Source: Undaria pinnatifida (lineage: Eukaryota; Sar; Phaeophyceae; Laminariales; Alariaceae). Taken from it: 64,000 nt of DNA. This document shows, piece after piece, positions 55,151 to 64,000 of this stretch. The notes beneath the pieces were generated by a model that worked only from the letters and a program-made list of their open reading frames with translations, was not told the DNA's origin and made no database searches. The position numbers and the translations under genes were made by a program. The first letter of the stretch is position 1. Every line of letters starts with the position of its first letter. The stretch lies in NCBI GenBank assembly GCA_012845835.1, contig JABAKD010000030.1, forward strand, positions 15,269,210 through 15,333,209. The letters run 5' to 3'.

Positions 55151-57905
55151 TAAAAAAAGTGTTTAGTGGGCAGAGGCTCATGATTTTGTGCGACTGGCGA
55201 CGACTGACGACTTGGAAACGTCAAGCGCTCCATGCTCAAGGGTAAAGCCCGTGACGAGCAAAGACATGCTTCTGCGAAAAAGCGAATTTTAGTAAAAACC
55301 TGAAAAACACTCTTCGCTAAGATTGACCCGAACCCGCCGGATGATGTTTGGGACGATGGCCGGTTGGGAGAACCCGCGACTTGGTCGACCAAGAAAGACA
55401 TCGAGTTGTTTAAAGCCAAGAGGTAACCGACCGAAACCTCCCCTTTCTTTGCTGTTCGGGGTAGAGACGGTGCTATGCCCTTCGGCGGCTAAAACGGCTG
55501 GAAAGTGGTACCAGGGGATAGTCAAAGCGGCAGACTGTTTCACGGCGAGGTGGCGCAGGGCTGAGGTGGAAAAGAGCTGCATGCAAGCGGGGACGCCAAG
55601 AGGAAAGGCGAAAAGGGGAAGGGAAGGGGCGGGGGGAGGGGCAGACATACTGACACAGCGATGTCGATGAAAGCAAAAAATAACTGGCAGATCGTGCAGC
55701 AAGGCACCAATGTGACAAATCAACTGGAACCTGCGTGATATCTATTTGCTGCCCCCGAGTTCGAATTCGAGATATCTTTGGTTTTTGGTTCTTGTTTATT
55801 TTTTTGGGGGGGGGCGACAGCGGCAGCACTCAAATCGGGGGCCGCTGTCGTCGGGAATAGGACGGAGGAGGCAGGCCGGGTGGCTAGCTTCCCGGATCGT
55901 CTAAGTAACAGAGACCCGGGAGGCTATGCTCCTCGTGCTTCCCTCTGACACAAGATTTTTTCGGGTTTGCCTTGTTTATCTACTTCTTTATTTCGTTCTT
56001 TTCTATCTCGTAGCGTTCTGTTTCTTAGGCTTTTGCTAGTCTGCTCCACTTTTTAACGTAAAAAAGTTCGTAAAAAAAACGGCATCAATTCAGCGTTCGA
56101 CTTTCCAGAGTGTATTTACAAGGGACTCGTCAAGTGCCGCTTTTTGGAGTACTCGTGGCTTAGGCTGGCCTTGGTTGGTGTGAAAGTGTCTGTTGGCTGA
56201 ATAGTTTAACTGTCACCTGTCTGTAAACACATGACCCACAATCCGATCAGTAGACAGTATACAGCGTTTTCAGACCTCAAAACAACAACGTTGGATTGCA
56301 TCATTATTTCACTGGCTTCGAGTGAAGCGAGGCCAATCTCCCCCAGCCCCGAATAAATTAGATGTCGCCTAAAACATATTTCCCTGTGGCATAGACTACA
56401 TGTATATATATAGTCTATAGAAAACAGAAAACGGTACACCGTATTTGTTTGCTCTCTTTGACGGTGTATGGCATCCCAATCGGACGATTTTGGTGCCTGC
56501 TTCGCTCTGCACTCGTCCAACTGGCTTCTGGATTGAAAGTCAGAGGTGTGGCAGTGAGTTGTGAAGCGCCGCATCTTCGACCCATTCCTTGACCTCTCCG
56601 GGTGGATATAGTTCCAGCTGGTCTTGCAATGAATCTGCACATACGGCCCATCAGAGTGAGATAAAGTGTTATGGTAGCTCCTCTCCCCCGTCATGCCATT
56701 ATGAGTTATAGCAAGAGCGTCCCCTCTCATTTCCTTGTAGGGTGCTATCGCCTGCCTGCCTGAATGAACCCGCCCCCTTCTATTTGATTGAGGACATTGG
56801 GCAGGCAGCAAGCAATATTACGAGTGATACAGAATCCACGCAAAGCTCGTGTGAGTGATCAGTACAGAGCCAAAGCCAGAGGCACTCCTGTATAGCAGTA
56901 GTCGGACTCTAGGACCATACTACCACTTATTACTACACCGGTATAGATAGGAGAAATCCGTCACAACAAGAAGCACCTTACATTGGCTGCGGCCAATGTC
57001 CACAGCACTCCTGTACCGGAGTATGACCACAAAGTCAATGCCTTCCAGCTTCTAGACTCTTCTCAGGTTGGCTTTCGCCGTTCTGTGGTACGGGTTTCAC
57101 CGTTTTACGGCGTGCAGAACATCAATGCCGACCTCCTCAAGGTTGACAAAACAAGACCACGTCACCAATCACCACCACGTTCTTCCTACAGAACAACAAC
57201 CTATGACCAACAGAGCAATGTCTGGGGTGAGACGACACAATGTAATGGAGCAATCAAGATTCGTCGCCGTGGCTTCTTACGGCCACCCCGAGTAGACGAC
57301 GGGTTTACGGAACTCGGCGTGGGCCGGTCGTCAAGGGGCTGAAAAAGGTGTTGGTCCCTCTTGCATCCCTCCATCGAGGGAGGCAAAGAGCACATACGAG
57401 TGAGAGAAAGTCGACTGATGAAATACAGCACACATGCAATATTAGTTTCGATTAGATGCCAGCGCTTTGGTGACACAACAGGGGCTTCACGAGGCCGACG
57501 TTGACCCCGTTTACTGCTGGAAACAACATGGAACATTACTCCCCGGCGCTTTGCCCCCCAAACGCCGGAGGTGCAGTTCTAAGCGGACCAAGGCTACGGT
57601 GTAGGGGGAATACCCCTAGCTTCATTGCTTGGTTGAAGCCACTCGCACTAGTGACTCTCCACCTCACGGGCAAGAATGATTTTGAGTCATCCCACGGTAC
57701 GGGGAGTGCAGCTGAATTTTCCGAGCTCCTAGCGCGAGGAGCTGAATGGATATCTCACCCGAACTATGTCTTGGAAGGCATTCGCTCGCGCAATCCGACC
57801 AATCCTACGATGCGCTAGTCCAAACCCAAACATATTATCACGTGACCAATGCTAAGTTACGGGGGTTTATGCTGCTTTTACTATTACTATACTATTGGGG
57901 CCTTT
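55151..57905. other. Intergenic DNA, no gene recognised
   Basis: Several open frames of 100-200 codons occur on both strands (for example 55,289-55,723 minus, 56,206-56,811 minus, 56,983-57,342 plus). None shows a recognisable domain, and they overlap other frames. Confidence 0.4.
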
Positions 57906-57909
57906 CTTT

Positions 57910-58435
57910 GCGGTGGCTGAGGGTCGCTCGCGCGAGTGATCTCCCTGTTCCATGCGGACATAGGGCTTTCGTGCTGTTTTAATTTTTTTACATGGATCTC
58001 CAATGCGATGGTTAGCTGCACTATCTATGACGCACTGCGCCAAACAAAACTTACAACAACACCTGACGTGTTGCCGTCAGTGAGGTACAGAGTCGCTCGT
58101 GGGACTGGCTCAGACCACAAGAGTAGTGAACAATTGGGGCTACCCCCAGGCCGTAGCCTTAATCTCGTCAAAGTACGAAACTAACCGGTAGTTCCTCACT
58201 TTTGGGAAGACCTCACCGCCAGAATGCCAGAACGTCATAAACGTTTTACCCAAAAAGTGCACCCCCCGCCGTTCCTACCGTGGGAGGAGTCTGTTGCCCA
58301 CCGTTTTCGGCTGAGCGTAGCGTACCATTCCGTTACAGACTCATGCCTCAAACAAAATAAAACAACCCAATTTAGCTTTAGACGGCGACAAGGAGCAGGG
58401 GGGTTACTCGCGCGAGTGATCCCGAGCCACTCCAA
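57910..58435. repeat. Rep-B copies 2 and 3 in inverted orientation
   Basis: 57,910-58,200 (plus) matches the Rep-B copy in the epimerase intron. 58,230-58,435 (minus) is a further diverged copy. Each carries CTCGCGCGAGTGAT, a partly palindromic word, near one end. Confidence 0.6.
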
Positions 58436-58773
58436 GAAAAAAAAAACAAAGCGATTTCCTCTACAAATAGCATTCGTCAGTGCTACTCGAACGGGGTTAA
58501 ACCCTCCAATGCAGTCAAACTGCAGTCCCGATAAACAACCATCCCAGTGGCGTTTTCCGGCGCCATCACGCTACCATACAGCCCATCGCGTTCTCTAACT
58601 CCGACTTCCTAAGGTCCCTCATCTGCCAAGAGCCTCGGCGTGCACCTCACACAGGGGCTTCCTCCGCCAAGTGAATCCGAGCTCTGGGAACAACATCCAA
58701 TGTTTTTTTTTTGAGCGCCCTCCAAGTGTGAAGGTCGATTATTTGAATGCCATTGCCGGCCGTCCAACGGTGA

Positions 58774-61700
58774 TCACCATCCAGATGCGCTCGGTGTGAC
58801 AACCAGCTCGCAACCGGGCCAAGCGTGCTCGTAGACCCCCCTGGCCATGACGATGACGGCTCGATACACTGTCAACCTCTGCGCGAGGGCCCACGACAGC
58901 AGCCCCGGGTACTCCATGGGGATATGAAACCTGCGCAAGGTGTCATGATAGAGTGGGCGGAGGGAGTGAGCTATGAGAGCTGGGCTCTCCAATGCCTTCA
59001 CCTTGGGTCTGGGTACGCCTTTTTTTGAACCTTTTATCCAATATTCCGTGCAATCATGTAATCGAAGGAGTTTTAAACAGTTATCAGTGCCGTCTCTGAC
59101 CCAAGCTCCACTTGCCGCGATGCAATCACCACACCATCGTGTACTTCACCTTGGGCAAGCAAGTCCGCGCTCCTGGTGCAGCCGCGACGCTTCTTTGAAC
59201 ATGGCGCAGAACACGTCCTGCGAAACCGACACTTGGTGCCCCGCCAGGAAGAAGCCTGTGTCTCCGCATCGCCGCCACCACCCCAAACCCCACCCACGTG
59301 AAACCGATCAGAGAGCGGAAAACGACGAGGACAGAGAGATGCAAAAGAAACGTGAGGTCGTGAGTTTGTGGCCCACTTCCTTCTGCCCGTCATAAGCAGG
59401 GATATATATATATATATATTATGTACTTTAGCAACATTTTATCGAATCATCAATGCATCTTTATCAAGGGATTGCGGATACCATCAACAGGCTACTGCAA
59501 GCCCAAAGGCACCTTCAAGCCTGGCGTTCAAGGCAAGAACAGCCAATAAGACCGACGCGTGCTACGATAGTGGTATACCTTTTTTTGGCGAAAACAGTTT
59601 CTGAATGGCGGGGCTCCTCAACCTACTAATACTATACTATACTAATACTAATACTATCGTCGGAAATAGGCCATGTTTTCGCGTGATTCTTTTTGTGTAC
59701 CTAGGCCATGGGATTGTTTATCCCGTAGCAGCTTTATTGTTCTCCAAATCGGTTTTCTTGAGCCCCTAAATTGAGGAATCCTCGGAAAAACAAAAGCGGT
59801 GCGCCTTCTATCGTAACACGCGTCCTACGCTACACCAACGGCACAATCGTAACTACAGTACCGCGAGTCTAGCTGTCTACCTTAGACCTTGAGGGTCTCA
59901 TCAACAGCGGCCAAAAAAACGACAAACGCGAGCTCATCCACCATGTAGGAAATATTCTAGCCGCACGAATACCACTATGCCTCGTGCGCATGTCGTACGC
60001 CACGCCGCATTGCCCTTCTGGTACGCACGCTGCCCCAACAACCCGGGTTGCTCGGCCCAACGGATTATGTTGTCGTCGCCTTAGGTATATGCTTTCTAAC
60101 CGGAAGAGCCCCGTATCACAGACGACATCCCCATTGAAATGAAGAGAAATGACACGCCAATCAGGACTTGTCATGCTTCAGCGTGCGAAGCTGTTCATAG
60201 CACTTCGTAGTACCTGTGCTGTAGCCGACCACCTTTCCGCCAGCGTCCCTAGCCACCAGCCTGTTTAAACGACGGACGTGGGAAGTTACGTTGTCACATA
60301 CATACAAGCGAGAAGCCGGTAGCGTAACAGGCATGTTCTGGTGGTGATGATATAAAAGTTCCAGGTGTCCATACGATAAGTGCCGTGGGAATGTAATACC
60401 TTCGCGCTCATGCGAACGCACATATTGACCAAAACATTCCTTAGCGAATACCCTTCATAAAGCGGTGCACATGTTACGAAGGACGTACCTCACACGCCGC
60501 CTGCGAATCGCGCGGATACCTCACAGCAGTGTTCTATTGCTTATATGCCATTTTCTACGATAGGCGCGTGCTACGGTGTAGGTGAACCTCATTTTTTCCG
60601 AACAACCTCACCGTAGGAGCTCCATCCACCACCCAAATCTAGACTTTGACAAACATGTTTCACTTTACATCGATGGACACTCCCACTTGCACTCGTTGTA
60701 CGACGAATAACCTAGAAAACTCAGACAGGGTTCGAAATCCACTCGGCAGTTACGTCAGTTGAGATTCCCGTCACACACAAACCATTTGACCCCAAACCCT
60801 GCTACCTCTGGACCACCGTAACACGCATCGGTACGGGTAGCACCAACTTTGTCTTGGGCTCCTCGCCGGATATCCAGACGCGCTCGAAAATATGTATGCG
60901 AGAAACAAGGGGAGTGCAGCCCGCTCAATAATCAACGCATGCTACGATAGAGGCTGCAGTTTTTGCTTAATACGTTTTATGAATGAGGGGACCCCTTGAT
61001 CCACCTTGACCCAAATTCGTGGGAATGATATGTGATTCTCGGCTAGCAAAATAATTGTTTCGCGTACCAAGGCCACGGGTTCGCTCATTCATTCATCGGG
61101 TTGCACGGTTCAGATTGCTCAAAATGCTCAAAATAAGACCATTTTGGGTGAGGTATGGAGCTCCTCAAGTCAAGACCCTTGCAGGGAAAAAACGTTGCAC
61201 CTCTATTGCACCATCAACTGTTAGTATCGTGTGTCAACCCCGCGACCTAAGTAGAGAACGAGCAGTATCGAGCCACACAGAACGAGTACACGAGAGGATG
61301 ATGCCGACGACATCGAGTAGCTCCTGAGTTAAGGATCCCCATCAACCAGAAATGCTTTGGCCTGGCCAAGAACCGTGTCACAGTACCCCTATCGCGGCGA
61401 GCGTCTTACCACACCATTACCACACCACTGATGATGTCAAACATTGGCATTGTAATGCGGATAAACTTATCGACTCACGTGGCATACGGGAGGCCGGCTG
61501 CCACCATCCCGGCGATGTCAGGCTGCCGGTCCCACCCGCTGTCGGCCCCGTGCGCTCTAAGGAACAGCTCCGCGCATTCTGGTACGTCTGCCGCAGTCAT
61601 AGCCGCTAAGGACAGAACATCCGTTTCTACAGAAGGAGAACAGGCCTTCGAAGGCTGTAGAAATCCGCCCACGTACTGGCATGTGTGTTTCGCCTGTGAT

Positions 61701-63020
61701 GATGAGTAATGCCGTTGCGCGGGGGAGAGGGGGGTGCTCAGCCCGCGCTGTATTGCTGAGTTGTCCCCGTGAACTTTCGGTGTTATCGGTATAGACTAGA
61801 GCTCCGCACTATTCAGCACACGTTCGATTCGTGTGCGTCGGATCAAAGTGTTGCGGGGATTACAGAGAAAAGTGCCCTATGCTGCGACGCTAAGCGGCTC
61901 CCGGCGGTGTGTGATCGGTGAGCTCGGTTTTGGACCACGGAGAAAAGGAGGGGAGGCGACACAAACCATCTGCCGGTCGCGCGACGTTATGGGCCCGTAC
62001 ATTTGACCAGGCAGAGAGAGGATGCAGCTGTGGTAGTACGTGGAGGCTTGCTGCTAACAGTACGGTGGATGTGCACGTAAAGTTTCCTCATCTCAGATGA
62101 TAAACTATCCCTACGTCTAACACATGGCCTGACTCTGAGACCTATTGAAACAGAACACATCCTGACGAACAATCTCATGGCCTAGGCACACAACGAATGA
62201 TATCGTACACACAGAAAAAAGTGGGGTTTGCTACGATAATCGACGGTTTTTCAGTCTAGTTGGTCTTATTGAAGAGTCCCGTTGATCAGAAACGTCTCGG
62301 CCCCAAAGGGGTACTGTATCTTTATGGCGCCCCCGAAGTCACAATGTTTCCGGTCAAAACGAATTAAGTACTGTACCCCTATTGTGCCCTGGCAATCGGA
62401 AACGCTTTGGTCAAAAAGTACTGTTGTACTTAGCGCAGCACAAATCGCTGCACTATCCGTACAATACACCACCGCTCTCTCTGAGGGAATCATGGCCACC
62501 GCGATACACGCAGCTGCACATTGGGATCAAGCAGCAACTTCTGTTCCCCCACCTCGAAGCCGAGCTTAGCGTAGAGTGAGAACGCCCGTGAGTTTGAAGC
62601 CACTTGCATCAGGATCTGCCGCAGACAGAATAGGGACGAGGCACCATGCATCCACGTTAGCAATTCAACCATCGGCTACGAGGAAAAGTGAACAAGGTAA
62701 GAGTTGCCCCCATCGCCACGGCACTCAAGAAAGGCAGCCCGAAAACCAGCACAACGACTATTCCCTGAAATATACCAAGACCATCTTCCTAGACGGTATC
62801 TCTCCGAAACACCTGTTGCCTCACCAAGGTCGAGAAGCCGAGGTTCTCTGCGTGGGCGCACGCAGCCATAAAGGTCGGTTTCCCAGTGCCAGGAGCTAAG
62901 GCTGCAACGGGGCCCAGTAAGGCCACCTTGGATCCTTTTGCTCTCACGTCAACGAACGAAACCCCGACGATCTTGCCTTCGTCGTCAGTCGCTGCGACAC
63001 CATCCAACGACTTGCAAACT
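58774..63020 (-). CDS. GNAT N-acetyltransferase with two GNAT-like halves, six exons (5-prime exons beyond the part read)
   Basis: Minus-strand exons, in order of translation: 62,825-63,020, 62,508-62,615 (end uncertain), 61,479-61,675, 60,214-60,260, 59,150-59,255, 58,774-58,930 (TGA). All are open, GT-AG and phase-compatible. The N-terminal half carries GKIVGVSFVDVRAKGSK, an APGTGKP loop resembling the acetyl-CoA motif, and SRAFSLYAKLGFEVGE, a classic GNAT C-terminal strand-helix. The C-terminal half has MTAADVPECAELFLRAHG, VARDAGGKVVGYSTGFF and MEYPGLLSWALAQRLTVYR. This layout matches bacterial-type tandem GNAT proteins. Acetyl-CoA is the expected donor; the acceptor is unknown. The true start was not found; 5-prime exons are probably upstream (above 63,020) and may pass the window edge. 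The diverged pseudogene copy at 40.7-54.1 kb shares exon sizes. Confidence 0.75.
59405..59425. repeat. (TA)n microsatellite
   Basis: About ten TA units just upstream (minus-strand sense) of the fifth acetyltransferase exon, inside an intron. Confidence 0.85.
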
Positions 63021-64000
63021 CTGTCAAAAAGACGGTGACGTCGACATGGCAATGATAACAATGGGAAGGCGGGAGAGGGTCACTGCCGGAGTAGGCTAGT
63101 CTAAATGGCGGGTAGTAGATGGTGCGGTAGAGGTGCCGATGGAGAGGGAGACGGAGACGGTTCGGACGGGCGCCCACCGCAGGAAGGAGATGTCTGTTGG
63201 AAGAAACTACCCAGCTCGGCGCGTTGTTCGGCAGAGCGTTGACAAATTCACTCTTGCTTTGGAAGCAAGAAAAACATAGCCTTGTCACTGAGAAGTCGAG
63301 CTATTGTAAGATTACTATGGATAGGGTGAGGGCTAGGCGCAGGAGTAGGTGTTGGTGTTAGGCCAATGGTCCCTGTTTCTGCGCCTCCTTGCTTGAGGAG
63401 TTATCTACCCCACACAACACACAACACACACGACACACACACATTGAGAGTCCCTCAAGCGACGAAACTCGGGAAAAAATAGTCGATATGCCTCTGCCGT
63501 CGAAAGCATCCGGTATAGACGGGCGCTCACAGTAGCAAGGCAATACGTGATGAAGAATCTACTCAGCTTGGCGCCGTTCGGCACAGCGTTACTTGTTCTT
63601 GCTTCGGAAGTTAGGACAGCTTCTATTTATTGCGACAGTCGAGCTATTTCAGGCGCCTGCTACGATGGATGGGCGTAGAATCACCAAATATTTCTGGGTG
63701 TTCTCTTCGCTGAAGAATCTACCTAACCCGCCCAAACTCTGAGCTAGCTGCGCTGCTGCATGCTACGGTAGAGGTAACAGCAGCTTTTTCTGGGGAGGTT
63801 CCTGATATTATTATGGACCTCCAGATGATCCAAAAATTGTTTTTTGAGAACAAAAAAGTGCAACCCCGCGAATGAATGAAAATATCATGGCCTAGGTGTA
63901 AGACGAAAACAACTTGAATGCATGGTACGATTACTTTCCAGCGATGTCAGGGTAAAGAACGTAACACGAACACAACTTAACAATATGATTATGACATTCC
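63021..64000. other. Region upstream of the acetyltransferase exons
   Basis: No exon could be assigned. Two related segments (63,215-63,300 and 63,560-63,640) share GGCGC.GTTCGGCA.AGCGTT and AGTCGAGCTATT, and words like GCTACGATGG/GCTACGGTAG recur as elsewhere in 59-64 kb. Old dispersed repeats are likely. Confidence 0.4.

Noticed and set aside
56206-56811. 201-codon minus-strand open frame
   Set aside because: Composition is unremarkable, no motif is seen and another frame overlaps it; insufficient support for a gene.

Overview
The window looks like nuclear DNA of a brown alga (Phaeophyceae). The main reason is a multi-exon gene at about 22.0-35.0 kb that reads as a secreted right-handed beta-helix mannuronan C5-epimerase, with a YGFDPHDDSD active-site motif. 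This alginate-modifying enzyme is expanded in brown algae. Long GT-AG introns, tRNA-derived SINE-like repeats, MITE-like elements and complete retrotransposons all fit a repeat-rich eukaryote. Nothing in the window looks prokaryotic. The species cannot be named from the sequence.

Layout: 1-5.7 kb is repeats: a duplicated composite repeat, SINE-like units, a 1.15 kb minisatellite rich in CCATGG, a near-palindromic SINE pair and a pogo-like MITE. 6.9-16.0 kb is one apparently complete tyrosine-recombinase retrotransposon of PAT/DIRS type. It has Gag, RT-RNase H and recombinase genes inside a textbook A1 / B1-A2 / B2 split direct repeat, with two apparent introns. 16.9-18.9 kb is a small four-exon host gene of unknown function. 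22.0-35.0 kb is the epimerase gene (13 exons proposed). Its introns hold SINE pieces, inverted copies of a dispersed repeat, a 40-bp tandem repeat and decayed copies of its own exons. A 2-bp deficit in exon 11 breaks the frame.

35-40.7 kb is repeat-bearing intergenic DNA. 40.7-54.1 kb and 58.8-63.0 kb hold two copies, both on the minus strand, of a gene for a double-GNAT-type acetyltransferase. The distal copy is open in all six exons seen and runs towards the right edge. The proximal copy is a pseudogene split by a Ty1/copia element at 43,891-52,680. The copia element has near-identical 504/505-bp LTRs and a 5-bp GTGCG target duplication. Internally it is a chimera: a first Gag-protease-integrase segment is joined to a second partial Gag, followed by a proline-rich linker and a broken RNase H. 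The RT core is missing. The remainder (53-64 kb) holds a MITE-like element and decayed dispersed repeats.

All exon boundaries were read by eye from splice-site consensus, phase compatibility and family resemblance. They have not been tested against transcripts.
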